Shown here in pieces: positions 24,603-37,162 of a DNA stretch of 64,000 nucleotides (within the stretch, counting starts at the first letter, position 1; every line of letters begins with the position of its first letter). A model generated the notes under the pieces. It saw nothing but the letters and a program-made list of their open reading frames with translations. It had not been told where the DNA came from and did not search any database. The position numbers and the translations under genes are program-made. Location: contig JAXGGA010004714.1 of NCBI GenBank assembly GCA_038373865.1, positions 1 through 64,000 of the forward strand, read 5' to 3'. This DNA is from Uloborus plumipes (Eukaryota > Arthropoda > Arachnida > Araneae > Uloboridae).

Positions 24603-26229
24603 CGCAAGGAATTAGTCTTGGTATTCGTCTTAAAGAATATTTTCACACAACATTCCTCACATTCATTTTCATTTAGCGGGTTTAATGACACGGGTCTTAT
24701 TCGTAAACACTAATATATTTTTAATTATTTGGTCACAATCAATCAATACACAAAGAAGTCTTTGGGAACAATCCGCAAAAGCGAAATTGCACAAGAATAA
24801 ATGAAATTTACTGCTTGGAGTGGGTTTAGAGAAGCTACGACGGTACTTTTATCAAAACACGATTTTATTCAAAATGATTTTATTTGGACAAATAGTTTGC
24901 ATTCTAATTGTATTTCTGTTGAGTTCCTGGAACTGCATGAGAAGATTCAGAAAAAATAGGCTCATACTCCTACAGAAAAAATCTATTACAATTACCATCA
25001 TCATCATTATTATTTTAGATTCTCATCCAGGAAAAAATATTCTGTTTACGCAAAAGCAAAGAGGAGACAAAAAATGATACCCTAAACGTTTCTTGAAGCT
25101 ACACAATACTCTCGAATATCTTTCTTTTTCTTTTTCCAGAAAAGAAAAGATAATTGCTCAGAAAAGTATGCCTCAAATCACGCAATCGCTTCGAAATAGT
25201 CGAAGGTAGGAAAGATCACGAAGTTAAACAGAATCCGATTCATAAAAACCTCACAAATTAAACGTGTAGAAATTATCTCAAATCCCTCGATTATAGCTAT
25301 GGTCTTCTCGAGTATCAGAACAAGGAAATGAATACCACGTCAAATTCTGCCAGTTCTCATTAATATTCATCGAAAGAATCTTACTTCTTTAGTTTTGAGC
25401 AATAACTGTAAAGTGACAAAATTTATTCAACTGAACTGCATTCTTATCAGCTGTTGATGTTACTAATGATCCGTTAATTATTCACCATAGCGTATGAGGC
25501 ACTTAAGTAACTTTTTTTTTCTAATATAAAGCAGAGACAAGATGAGTATAACATGACTCTTTCACATTTATTATCTTAATATCTCTCAACGTTGATAAGA
25601 CAGAAGTTACCAGAAACATTTTAACATTTTTTTTTCAACGAAACTGCATTAAAATGTTGTTTTAGATGAAAACTTTTTCATGCTATCTATTTAGAACTGA
25701 AATAAATATTATTTTTATGCAGTTTTCAAGTTCTATAATGCATGTAAGTAGGAAATATCCAAAACGCATTTTCAAGCAGAAAAAAGTCATTTTATAAAGA
25801 CATTTAAATGCAAACTAACTAGTTGCAGTTTTTCTGCTTTTAAATAAAAATTATATCTTTGTCATGTAATCAAAGTTATATCTTCGGGGTACACATCTGA
25901 TTCTTAACATTTTATCATGACTATCTACGAGCAACCTGTCGCTTCCATGGTACTAACGCGTTAATGTATGTTGATAATTTTGTTGGTATGATAGGGCAAA
26001 CTTAGAAACATAATTAAGTCTTTTGTAAATTATATTTCTATGTTCTATGCTGTTATTCATGTAAAGTTTCTGCTTTGAGTGTAAACAACTATTTTTTGAA
26101 CCATCGAGACAACCGTGAATTTTGAACCGCGAGATTAATTCGTCATAAATGATTAAACTCGGCCTAAATTCATCAAAACATTAATTAAAAATTTTAATGC
26201 ATAAAAAAATTTGTCTGGGAAATCATACA
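24603..26229. other. AT-rich noncoding DNA
   Basis: No gene is recognised. The plus frame 24820-25077 has a hydrophobic stretch and an isoleucine run encoded by an ATC/ATT simple repeat, with no start context or splice evidence to support it. Confidence 0.35.
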
Positions 26230-26540
26230 TACTGTCTAAAATTTTTTCGTGCGACCTCCGCAGTATCTGCTTACGCGCCAAGTCTCTTCTGACTTTCCCG
26301 AAATAGGGGGGAAATGCAACGAGGAAGTAGCAAGCGAACAAAAGCTGAAGGCATCGGGAAGTGCACATCCTAAACCTGTCTCTCCTTTTTCAAATGGAAG
26401 CGTTCGTGACTGTCAGGCGCACAAAACGCAAACAGACAGTACATTTGCAATTTCTTACAGAAAAAAATTTGTTTTACTATTTAACTTACTAATTTTGTCA
26501 ACTTCAAAACTACAGTCGCGTCGTTACGACCACATGAATT
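26230..26540. promoter_or_regulatory. Candidate conserved noncoding island
   Basis: Less AT-rich than the flanks, with openness on both strands (26153-26368 minus and 26249-26545 plus) but no domain in either frame. Same character as the other islands. Regulatory role is inference. Confidence 0.22.
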
Positions 26541-27889
26541 TATAGTATTACTTTTCTTTGAACGGAATGGTTACGAATACAGTATTTTTTCTCTCAAAGA
26601 TATCTAATTAATGCTTTTTTTCAATGTTTGACAGAAACAAAGGTAATATGTTTAGGTCAGAGTCAACCAAAAGACACTTAACATTGTTGAGAAAGAAAAC
26701 AACACAATCCCAAGAGCCAAAGGGCTACAAAGCAAGGATGATGAAACACAGTAGCTTTGCGTAAAAAAGTACAGCAATCCGATGATGTAATGTACATAAT
26801 ATTTAATCGGCTAATGCAGTATTAGGACAAAAAAAAATGTATAGATAACGACTTATATTGAAGGAAGAGGATTAGTTGTTATTGCTGTTGCTATTGAAAT
26901 ACGCAAATATTAATAGTTCAAAAAGTATTATCTTTAACGCAGTCGAAAAATAATGAAATAAAATTTTAAGATGTATATACTACATCGGTTTCGATAATTC
27001 TTGAATCTTTTATATTTCTCGTAAAACAATTGAGTCAACGATTTAAGAAGCTGAAAGTGATAAGGCAGTGTTAGATAAAGAAGAAGAATAATAATTTACA
27101 GCAAAAGAGCAAAATTACCAAACTGTTTTATAATTTAGACTTTTCACCTTACTCAAAGTTAGAAAATTAAAATTGATTTCTAGATATTTCACTGAGTTTA
27201 TAATTAAGCGGATCTTCAAGAGAGCATATTTTGCGTAAACGAAGTGTTTTATTTCTTTCAATTTGCAGGAAATATCAACCCTGTATGAATAATGATTTAT
27301 CCAATGACAAACTAACTAGTTATCTTCAAGAACACTTAATAAGTTACACATAATAACACATGTTAAAAATAAAAGTATAGAACACTAGGTCACGTATTTA
27401 AACTAATTTCATGTAAAACTTCTCCTTGAAGTAAATTAATTAACTACTCTCTTTAACTTTCATGTATATCTACAACTAAATTGAATTTTTAAACTTCCAG
27501 AAATCACGACATGGAAATTAAGTCAACGTCACTGAACTAACGCAAGAAGGATCTCTTAACCTTTCGCACTCGAAAGTCTTATAGTTAAGCCATTAATCTG
27601 TTTTCAAACTAATGTCTCTTTTAAAGAGTCATATCACTCAACCACCAACGTTTAACTGCTTCAGATTCTAACCTTTAAAAATAATTATTTCATTTTAACT
27701 CCATGGTTGACGAACACATTTGAAGGCTTTTAAGTAGCTACTTTCTTGAATTCTCCATAGCAAGAGTTAAAATAAGCTGTTTAAAATGCAATCGATCAAC
27801 TAAAGTAAGGTGACAATTTCTAAAATTAGCTCACACCTGAGCTAATAAAACAGTATGCTTTAAAAGCTCAAGTGACGAAATTCACTTTA
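26541..27889. other. AT-rich noncoding DNA
   Basis: No gene or repeat is recognised. Confidence 0.35.
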
Positions 27890-28420
27890 TAAGGTATGGA
27901 TTTAATCAACCCGTTCGCATATTTTATTAGTCCTAATGAAATGTGATATTCCGAAACGAAAATCCGTTTGTAAGAAAATATATTGGTTTTAATCACCTCA
28001 CGCATACATTTTATTAGTCATAATTAAATGTGATACGGCTAAATAACAACACCAGCTTCTGAAAAAATATGTAGGTTTGAATAACCGCATGTATATATTT
28101 TAAAGAAAATAAGCCGGTTTCGCTTACACTAAGCGCATATTTTATCAGTCAAAATCAAATGCAGTATAATCAATGTGATACTCTGCAAATGAGGAAAACT
28201 TCGCTTGTAAGAAAATATATTAACTAATCTCCTCAAGCATATATTTTGATTGTTTGAATTGCAATTGTGTTGTGATAGGTGCAATTCCCAATCAAATAGG
28301 GAAAATTCAGTTTTGAAGTGAGTATGTGAGTTTCAAATTCCAAAACACGTATATTTTTCAGTCAATTATAACAGCGTAACATACAAATAAGTATTCTAGC
28401 ACAGCTTGTTTTCAAATATT
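27890..28420. repeat. Degenerate minisatellite, six units of mostly 85-108 bp
   Basis: The core gcatattttattagtc, followed by NNaatNaaatgtgata, recurs at 27917, 28002, 28087, 28135, 28238 and 28346. The linking string taagaaaatatatt recurs at about 27971 and 28209. One unit is short (48 bp step). Sequence drift is large and no frame is conserved. Confidence 0.68.
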
Positions 28421-28839
28421 CAGAGGCATAATCAGGGCTAAAGAAAAATATAATTTTCATTAAAACATTTATCTTTGTGCAAAAAGCAGAAATTTTCAGA
28501 AGTTTTGCATACACGTGCTTCGGGGGTTACAAGAAATTTTTTTCTTTCGATGCCAAAATAAACGTTCAGCTGCCGACACGACTGAAACCTCGCGTGGCAA
28601 TTTAATGACATTTTTTAATAAACATGCTTGTAGTACTTTGAATGCAAATGCAGAAGAAAAAATAAAAACGAAACTGACATAAAACAACTATTAATTGTGA
28701 CGAAAAAAAGGGGTGGTAGCTTATCTTGCACCAAAAAAGATCTTAACGGAACGGGATGACACGAGCTGGAACATGTAACGACCGGGTGTGACTCGAGTGA
28801 AATTAGATGGATCATCTGTGTCAACAAGTGTTTAGGACT
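28421..28839. other. Noncoding DNA
   Basis: No gene or repeat is recognised. Overlapping short minus frames (28496-28827) lack any domain. Confidence 0.3.
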
Positions 28840-29590
28840 TCCATTTCCCGGTATATGCGGGTACGGCTATTTAGTGTTTAACACAGACAATGGGCGCAGC
28901 TCTAATGGACTTTTTCGTTCACACTTTTGCTCTTCAAGTATCCATCCAGAGTTGTGCATCATCAGACATTGTCCACAAGAACTGTTGGAAAGAAAGGATC
29001 ACGGCGAGAGTGCTTCAAAGATGGGCACAAGAACTGCTGAAGGGGGAATCAGGGCTCCTCCCTAATAAGTGCTATCTTGCTGTTAATGCAGTATAAACTT
29101 AGATCTCTTGACAGATCTTTACAACGGCGGCTTCATAAACCGGCTCCCGTATCTGCGAGATCTTCTCGCTAATTTCGGCCATTATTACAGGATGCTACAT
29201 ATTTCAACAGCAAGAGTGAGTGAATTGCAGAGCTTTCGCGCGTGCTCCGAGCAGATTTCAATCTCGATTTCCTTCTTTTTTTCTTTTTTTTTCTTTTTTC
29301 TTTTTTGCTTTCAGTTGCTTTATACCGAGATCACAAAAACAAGAAGATGGCAAATCTCAGGTAGAGGAAACTTCGGGGCAGGATCTTTTAAGGCCTAATG
29401 AGTTTGATAAGAAAGAGGCTCTTTCAAGGATTGGCAGAGGGGTCGAGCGTGCTCAACCTCCTCCACTGCATTTACCGTCTTTTATATCGCACCCCCCTGC
29501 GTGCGAGGTGCTCAAGGACATTAGCTCAGTGAAAGTTTGGGTCGGAATGCCTTTTGCTCCAGGAAACCTGCGGCTTTCATGTTGTCCTTG
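28840..29590. promoter_or_regulatory. Large candidate conserved noncoding island
   Basis: The longest less-AT-rich block in the window (about 750 bp), split by a pyrimidine tract at about 29264-29313. It contains a small palindrome-rich part around 29100-29170 (agatctcttgacagatct; TAAT/ATTA cores near 29170). Frames are open in all plus phases but show no domain, and no splice-bounded exon was convincing. An enhancer or a transcribed noncoding exon are both possible. Confidence 0.3.
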
Positions 29591-31559
29591 GTCAAAAGAA
29601 CTTTTCAATGTCATTTCTTTTTCTTTTCTAACACTATCTCTGCTTACGGAATTATTATAATGAAGCTAGGAATATATCAAGTTAAAATCAGTAATCTTGG
29701 ATGTTTAAAACAAAAGAAAATAGAATCAAATAAATTTAAATGTTCGAAACGCTTATACACCACAAATCACTTTGAAAAAAAATCCCACCATTTTGGGTTT
29801 TTTATTTCCTACAAAGTGAGCAAATAAAGGGAAGGCATCAGAAATTACTTATGGGATTACTTAGATCTTTTTAAGACGGATATATGTCTTTGAAGAAAAA
29901 GTTGGCTTGCATTTTTTAGCGTTTTACTTCTTATTTCCCCACTTTTTTTTATAAGGTAAAACAATTAAATGCATGAATTGTTTGTTTCTACCTTTTTTTT
30001 AAATGGAAAAAAAAAGTTATTATCAGACCGACGGACTGAGAAAAAATGAAAAATTATAACTGCTGCGGTAGATTGGTAAACAAGCCTCACGAAACCGAAA
30101 ATACTTTCTTGGGATCACTAAGTAAAGCGATTTGCCGAGTACGAGATCATCAGATTAGGGGTTGGATTAAACGCCGAGGAATCGGTTCAAAAAAAAAAAA
30201 AAAAAAACTAAAAAAATAAATACATAAATAAAAAGGAAACAATAAATAAATAAATTCAACACACAAAATGTGCTTAATGCATACTTTGTTGGTAATTCCT
30301 GCAAAATTCTTATTGGGCATTTTTATGGAATAATGAAACATTTTTATTTTTCTGTGAATTAATACTACGAAATAATATGGTAATAATTACAAAATACTAC
30401 TTTATACTTAAAATATACAGCCACTGGGGGCAAATTTGACCTATTATGGCTAACTTTGGGCCGTTTATAAAAGTTTAATACATTTGACTTAAAACAAACT
30501 AGAAGACTCGGTACCGCACTCACCTGGAAAGTTTACGAAACAAGTTTTTTGCTTCTGTTTTACAAAAGGTAGGTTAGTAATGATATACAAAGAAACACTA
30601 TAACTGATAGAAATCCGGCACAGTTACGAAGTACAAAAGGGGATGATTTGAACAGTTAAAAATTTTATTTTGCCTCATTCAAGTTACGTCATTTTCATTT
30701 TTTCATTTGAATAGTTTATTTGCATCATATTTTTGACATGGCTTAAAGATACTTGAAATAGCAGGATAGTTAAAAACTAGGCTTACAGATCATTTTAAAT
30801 AGATTTAAAAGAGGTTACTTTTTAATTTTAGATATATATACTCCAGTTTAAGGGTGTTTTATGCCAAAAACACAGGTAAAATATTAGAATATGAGTGAGG
30901 TTATTAAAAATAGAGGAACTGTGTTCCAAAGATAGCCTAAATGCTGAATACGACTACACTACGATTGAATCTGAAACAACCGACAATCTGTTCTCAAAAT
31001 AACGCAAGAGTCACATTTCTTTGTTTCTAAATAATATAAAAATTAAAGTATACTAAAATTAAAGTATATTAAAGTCACTAAAAATATTATGCACCAAAAA
31101 TCCGTCCTAACAATTGACGTAGCAATGTGACTATCATAGCAGTCAGGAAAAGAACAAATATTGAAATTGTTATAGCTTATCAATCAAGCAGCTGGCATGA
31201 CAATCCCTCGCTTTCAACTGTTCTTCCGTGTTCCGGAAAAAGATAGCTATCGTTCATCCAGAAATTTTAGCGAGCAATTGGATTGGTTTTGTATTGTGTT
31301 CAATAACAGAACTTAATCGACCAGACTAAATTCAATTGAACGCTGTTAATCCTTGAAAGATACTTTTTTTTTCTTTTCCTTTCGTTCATCAAGTGATTTT
31401 AACGTTGGCAAAAAAAAAAAGGTTGCATACTTTCTTGCATAAATCTGGTGCAATTTGAACTATCGTAACAGATAGGGACATTTGAAAACTGAAAACTCTA
31501 GAGCAGAAAATGTATTGGATGTACTAAACCTAGTTAAAGCATGAAAGTTATACATAGAG
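29591..31559. other. AT-rich noncoding DNA
   Basis: No gene is seen. There is an A tract at about 30189-30207 followed by A-rich sequence, possibly a retroposon tail without a recognisable body. A string like gggcaaatttga appears near 30427, and weaker variants lie near 30643 and 31448 (same strand), possibly a decayed element. Confidence 0.3.
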
Positions 31560-31561
31560 TA

Positions 31562-31647
31562 TAGCCTGTCTATCACGATACTGTTGGGATTTTTAAAAGA
31601 TCCCAACAGTATTGTTTAGTCAACAGTTTATTGTTGTAGACAGGTTA
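31562..31647. mobile_element. 86-bp snap-back MITE with three-way-junction fold
   Basis: Outer arms atagcctgtct (31561-31571) and agacaggttat (31638-31648) pair with one G-T. Inside is a perfect 13-bp hairpin, ATACTGTTGGGAT (31578-31590) with its complement at 31600-31612, then a smaller hairpin CAACA/TGTTG (31621-31636). TA dinucleotides at 31560-31561 and 31648-31649 would be the target duplication. The fold could also be that of a small RNA, but there are no A/B boxes and no tRNA features. Confidence 0.6.
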
Positions 31648-31649
31648 TA

Positions 31650-34140
31650 ATTAGAAACAGTTTGAACAACTATGCACATTTTCTACCCTACCTATTGTGT
31701 GCACGTCTAAGAAAACTAATTTTATTACAGTAATTTCAAATTAAAATAAAATTGCAACAATAATTTTAAATAGGTAATATAATCATTTAGTAACTATAAG
31801 TTTTTCTCATTATTTAAAATAAAAGTTTAAAACGTATATGCATGCTACACAGAGACAATTTAGACACTATCTACACTGTAACATCTTTACAAAATAAAAA
31901 TTTAGTCAACATCACCAATAACAGCACCTTTCAGTAGTTTTCGTTTGGTGCTCACTTTACCTTTCATACTTAACTTTCAAAGCTTTTCATTTTTTAAACA
32001 AAAAAAAAAAAAAACAGCTAAGCTTGACGAAGAAATTCATTTTCTTGAAAAGCGGTGCTTCCATTTTTGTCCTTCCATTGTAAAAATGTAGGTTTTAGGA
32101 CAAAAAAAGCGTAGTAATTAAATCAACTATAATTTGTTTTTTGAAACAAATGCTAAAATGATCGTCTATAGAAGGTGCATCTGAAATGTGATTATCGCTT
32201 TGACAGGTCGAAAATGCATTGGGTAAACGAAATCTTTCTGAGGAAAAAAAAACTGTCGTTGTAGACAGCTTTACTATAAAAGATAGTATTGCTATACATA
32301 GATTTCACTGCAGATCTATATATGTAAGTATGTGTGTGTGTGTGCGCTCACGTATATGTACGCATAAATGTAAATTCCAAGTATTTTTAAGTGAAACTTT
32401 AAGCAAAAAAAAAACTGTCGTCCCATATGAAAACCTAACTCACATATGGTGAAACTTTTATTCCCTGGCATCAAAAACATCTTTAAAAAGAAAAGATAAG
32501 ATAGAAAATACTGAATAATTTAAAAGCTCAATTCTTGCTTGCAAGTCCTGCCCGTAGGAAATTTGCAGATGCTGCAAAATTTTAATACGATTTGTCTCTT
32601 TATTCAATACGATCCCCGATTATCGAATTTCGAAAGCAGGTATATCTTCAGTTGTTACAAGAAAAATTTATTCGTTCTTCACTTGGCAACTAGACAGCAC
32701 ATAAATATTTAACTGCTCTCAAAATTTCTAGCTTGGTTTGCGATAGTATTGATTTTCAAATAGGATAACGGTTTTCACAATTTTTCGCAACCAGATGTGT
32801 TACAAGACTATATTTTACGACCTATTCCTACTTATCTTAGTTTTTTTTTTTTTAAATATTTTTAATGCTACGAAAGATTTGGCAAGCGGTGTTTTTATGC
32901 AATGCTACAAATTTATTATAACTGATTAATACAATTATTATAATATTAAACTTAAGTTACCATAAGTTAGGGAAAATCCTAATTTTAATGAAAAGGAAAC
33001 AGTTTAGAAATATAGCAATTTTTAGTATAAATAAACAATGATATAAATTTCGCTTTTCAAGGTGTTTGTGGAAATCTCACTGGAGTGCTGAAATTTTTTA
33101 GCCTACCAGGGTGAAGAAGAAACTAGCACCTTTATAATATTTTTGCTTTAAGCTCTGGTATGTCTATTCTACACTTATTAAACAGCCCGAATGTTTTAAC
33201 AATATTAATGCTACATAATAACAAAAAATACCCTCAGTCCTGAAAAAATTAAACAAAACCAACACACAAGAAAAAAATCCAAGGAACTGCAAATAGATTT
33301 TCTCTTCCGTAACAAACATAAAAGAATAAGAGAGTCAATGGACAAATGCTTCCTACACTTATGATCGTCGGAGTCAGAAGTGGATATCCAAAGCAAGGTT
33401 ATCTTTCTATTATGTCACAGAGTCACGCTAACAGTTAATTCAAAATCAATTTTTCAAAGGACGCTTTCAAATATTAATGCACAGTTGTCGAATGAACCGG
33501 CTCGTGAATAAACTAGATTTAGAAGTAAGGTAGGTTTACGAACAACAAAAACACAAAAAAAGGGAGAAAACTGGTAAAAGTAATTTGATGGCGTATGTTA
33601 TGAATTCGAAGGAAGGAAAACGATTCTTCGCTAATGTGTTTGAATACAGTTCCTGTGACAAATGCGTGACACAAATATTTTGAAGAGAAAAAAGCGTGTT
33701 GACATACTAAGCTTCCAGTTTTAGCAAATGCGTTTTTTTTTTTTTTTTAAAGGAAATCGTTTTGAGTATTTAATAAATGTTTTCTCCGTCAATTAGAAGG
33801 CAATAAATTGGAAAAGTATGTAACTTTATATATATTATTTTAAAATATTAAATTTATTTATAAATTTCTTTATTTAAGAGAAATAGGTAACTGAGGTAAA
33901 AGGGTAAATGAATTCGCAATGTATGACTCTACCTAACAGCTAGAAAAAACGATAAAATATTACTTTAAATACGTTTAGTATCATGAGGAAGAACCAATGA
34001 AACTATGAAAAGTTAGTTCGGGTAACTTTTGGATTAGCAAAAATTGTAATTTGAACAAAAATGTTAAGCATATTTGAAATTTCGAAAATAATTCTACTTT
34101 GAATGTTCAAAAAGCTTTTTCTTCGCAAAATTGAGTTACA
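31650..34140. other. AT-rich noncoding DNA
   Basis: No gene is seen. Contains a short TG tract near 32327-32343 and T or A homopolymers (32010-32023, 32840-32853, 33729-33748). Confidence 0.35.
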
Positions 34141-34203
34141 CTTGCAAGTTAGCAAGGGTAACTCCCCCCCTCCCCCCAAAGGGAGTTAACTCTTGTAAGT
34201 TAT
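34139..34203. repeat. Imperfect hairpin around a C-rich loop
   Basis: ACTTGCAAG and GTAACTCCC on the left pair with GGGAGTTAAC and CTTGTAAGT on the right, around a loop with two C runs. It is about 65 bp long. Probably a relic of a small inverted-repeat element. Confidence 0.5.
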
Positions 34204-34705
34204 AAACTGTGCAAGAGTGCTCGTTTATGTTTCAGTAAAATTACATCGCTAAATTATTTTTAAAAAAATGATTACGTTGAACTATTCGGTAATTTTAAAA
34301 TTATGATTTAAAAGGTACGCAGCAAGTAACTAGAAAAATGATTAAGTACGCAAAGTCCTATAAATGAAATTGAAGCAATGAAAGAATAAAAATGAAAATT
34401 TATTTGCTTTGGAGAACTTCTAGAGAAGACTTAAATTGTAACGACTTAAAAACATTGACCAAGATGATGAAAATAAATGAATGTACTTTAATAGAATTTA
34501 AAGGAAACCTCAAGGGTACGGATTGAAATCCGTAAGTACAGGGCAAAATTATGAAAAATCTCATTTTCTTAACTTGAAGTTAATTTTAATTTTTATTATG
34601 TTACTCATGTAATGATTTAGTTTAAGTTAGCTAACTGCTACCACTTTCTCAACTATAATGAGTTTCATACAAGTATTTTAAGTGGAGCATATACCTTGGT
34701 GAAGT

Positions 34706-34741
34706 GAGGCAAATTGCCTGGCCTTAAGGGTAATTCGCCTC
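34706..34741. repeat. 13-bp inverted repeat
   Basis: GAGGCAAATTGCC (34706-34718) and GGTAATTCGCCTC (34729-34741) pair with two mismatches around a 10-base loop. Confidence 0.5.
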
Positions 34742-36089
34742 AAAGTAAGAATTTCGTTTTTTGATAATAAGAAATTTATTTCGTATTTGTTAGCGCTGAT
34801 CGATTCAACACAGCAACTAGACCTTCATCAAGAAAAGTTTCAGACATGATTTCCCATTTTTCATTAACACAAGAATTTTTATCAATGTTTCCGCTTAGTT
34901 GGGGCTAGCGTGGTATCCCGACTTCCTACAACAGTAGATTAAACGTGGTGTACCAATGAGTGGTCACGGCTTTACTGCATTGCCTTAAACCATCGAATCA
35001 CCTTAATAAGTAAACTTTCTTGTTACATATTTTCAATCGAATCTATTTTCAGTGATGAGATAAGACATAAATTGAAGTTTTCAGTTACAAAACCTTAAAT
35101 TACATCGAAAATCCAGTTAACCAAATGAATAGATTATTTGGATGATCTGCAGAAGGCATTGATATTTTTCTTTTTCTTTAGAGGACGGGGTTGATTTTCA
35201 CTCGAACCCTTTGAAGCCGGGGATTTTTTCAAGGTTTCATACTTCTAGTACGATAGTTTATACCTTCTCTTTTCAATTGAAGATAAATCTGTGGTTCAAC
35301 TGTCGTACTACCAGGGTCGAAAGAAAAATTTCTATATGAACAGCCCGGAATGTTAATTGTTTTTACTTTCTTTAATTTTTTCCTGGTTCTTCGACCGAAT
35401 GGAAATATTTTGAAAGTAAGTTATCAACCTGAACAGATCTTGTCATGTACAAGACACTACAGTAGTTTTGTTTGCAGAACTGGAGAAAAAAAAAACATTC
35501 TGAGTTTAAAGTTGATACTTAGAATATTCTTCTCTTTTGCTACGAGCCCTTACATAAAGCCATTTGCTGCGGTGGGACAAGATGTTTTTCCAAGATGAAT
35601 AAGTACATTCTACAACTTTAGATTTAATCAAAAACTAGTTAACAAAACAAAGATGTTGATAAACATATTCAAAAAAATTCTGCTGAGGAATAAAATACAA
35701 TATCCTATAAACATAGAATGATTCTCCTCCTTTTAGCACTACAAATTGTCTGTAATACTGTAAATTTTCAGTGCCGCGACATAATCTATATATGTTGTAA
35801 AAGATATGGAAGGAACTATAGAAAAATAAATGAATAAGAAAAGAAGATAACTGGCTCAACGGTTTCATTATATCAGCACAAGAATATTGTGCAAGGAAGA
35901 AGCTAGAGGTGCGAAAGGGAAAAACAAAGAGGCAAGAGCCTAATGATATGATCTTTAACTATTGGTCTCGGAAGAGTAAAAGGGCACAGTTAAAGAATGA
36001 CTTTAGAAAGGATTTCTTTAAATAGGTTGAAAGTCTACATTGTTCAATTATTCGAGCCATTTTGAATTAATTTACTGTGACTATTTATT
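34742..36089. other. Noncoding DNA
   Basis: No gene is recognised. Short frames at 35350-35598 plus and 35635-35868 minus carry no domain. Confidence 0.35.
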
Positions 36090-36291
36090 TAAAATGGTTA
36101 ATAGCCGTCACTTTTAAGTTGTTACGGTAGTCACATCTAAACTGTTACCTTAGTAACATCTCAATTGTTACGTTAATCACATCTCAACTGTTCACACTTA
36201 TTTACTTATATCTACTATATCAAAAAATATATTTTTCAATTTTTAATTTTAAGTAGCTATGATACAGATGTAAGAAAACAAAAATTATTGA

Positions 36292-36790
36292 TGATGATGA
36301 TGATGTCGTGTCTACGGATTGTGCTAAATATTGTCGAAGGTCCGAAGGACCGTAGCCGCTAACTTCGGTGCCTCAGGGCTGTAGAGGGTCTCTTGCAGGA
36401 GATCTCTATCTGGTAGCAAACCGAGTTTCAAGATCTCTGCAGTAATGCTTGGGCATTCGAAGATGTGTCTTGGTGTGAGTTGGGTGTCTGGGCAGTTCCT
36501 GCAGAAAGGATAAGTCCTTGTCCCGTCAGGAAACATTTTCATTCCTTTATAATGTTCTGTTCTGAGACGGGCGATTGTGGTTGTAATATTTCTAGGAACG
36601 TCGAAGTCGGTTATCAATGGTTTCTTTAAGGCCTGGTTTAAAATTCTGCATCTTGCCACTGCATTCGCATCTGCAAGTGTGATGGTGGAGAGAGGTTGGT
36701 TAAGACTACGTGCCTCTTTGGCCAGGGCGTCCGCGCACTCATTTCCCTCGATACCCACATGTGCGGGTATCCACTGCAACACGCAAGATT
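36292..36790 (-). mobile_element. 5'-truncated non-LTR retrotransposon insertion
   Basis: The insert is bounded by a perfect 14-bp target site duplication, ACAAAAATTATTGA (36278-36291 and 36791-36804). On the minus strand it starts inside the RNase H region (truncation point 36790), reads through a stop at 36324-36326, and ends about 30 bp later in a (TCA)n tail (36292-36305). Truncation, target duplication and a microsatellite tail are hallmarks of target-primed reverse transcription; short-repeat tails are known in the I and Jockey groups. Confidence 0.93.
36324..36789 (-). pseudogene. C-terminal RNase H fragment of a non-LTR retrotransposon ORF2
   Basis: The frame stays open from the truncation point to its natural stop, about 155 codons. 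It begins SCVLQWIPAHVGIEGNECAD, the end of an RNase H domain: HxGxxGNExAD includes the last conserved histidine and catalytic aspartate. A region with RLRTEHYKGMKMF follows, then a C-X2-C-X8-H-X3-C cluster (CRNCPDTQLTPRHIFEC), typical of the tail of RNase H-bearing LINE polyproteins. Endonuclease, reverse transcriptase and most of RNase H are missing, so it cannot act alone. The intact frame and perfect target duplication suggest a recent insertion. It has no promoter of its own here. Confidence 0.93.
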
Positions 36791-37162
36791 ACAAAAATTA
36801 TTGACAAGTGCAATTATCTAGCTTTGTTTCAAAATAGAAAATAGTGCATTTCATGACTAACGAAACACAAATGTGTAAATAGTGAAAAAAAAACTAATTG
36901 AAATGCCTACCTAATAAATGAAACATTTTTTACATTATTAATGAAAACTCTGACATATGATTTTTTTTTTTTTTTGCATTGGTTAAGCCTTTTCTACAAC
37001 CACGCACGAAGAGAGCTTAAAGAGAACCAAAGAGAATTTTTGCATACTGCTACCAGATTTATATACTAAAGGCTTTCTGAATAAAATTATAGATCATAAT
37101 TACAACTTTATTGGGAAAAAAATTCCGAGGCTGAGATAGATATTTCTATGGAATGATTCTTA

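Larger units (their letters stand above)
36090..37162 (-). mobile_element. Reverse, shortened copy of the 17121-19104 transposon, split by a retrotransposon
   Basis: Read on the minus strand from about 37162, the sequence follows 17121 onward: ggaatgattctta (37150) corresponds to the GGAATGACCCTTTA end; caacca, agctt, accagattt and ctgaataaaat follow in order; and catctgtatcatagctactt matches about 17570. The motif array is conserved, with GTTACGGTAGTCAC at 36121, a variant at 36144 and GTTACGTTAATCAC at 36167, again 23 bp apart. The other end (matching 17720-19104) is missing or too decayed to see. A 499-bp retrotransposon fragment interrupts it at 36292-36790. Confidence 0.72.

Noticed and set aside
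24820..25077. Frame with a hydrophobic segment that resembles a small membrane protein
   Set aside because: The isoleucine run comes from an ATC/ATT simple repeat, and there is no splice or promoter support.
27890..28420. Regularly spaced repeats as a CRISPR-like array
   Set aside because: Units are diverged and adjacent, without uniform short repeats and unique spacers, and the genome is eukaryotic.
29108..29660. Overlapping plus frames of 96-146 codons
   Set aside because: All pass through a pyrimidine tract that translates to poly-Phe, with no domain and no agreed splice boundaries.
30100..30240. Possible SINE ending in an A tract at 30189
   Set aside because: No tRNA- or 7SL-like head, no target duplication found, and only the tail resembles a retroposon.
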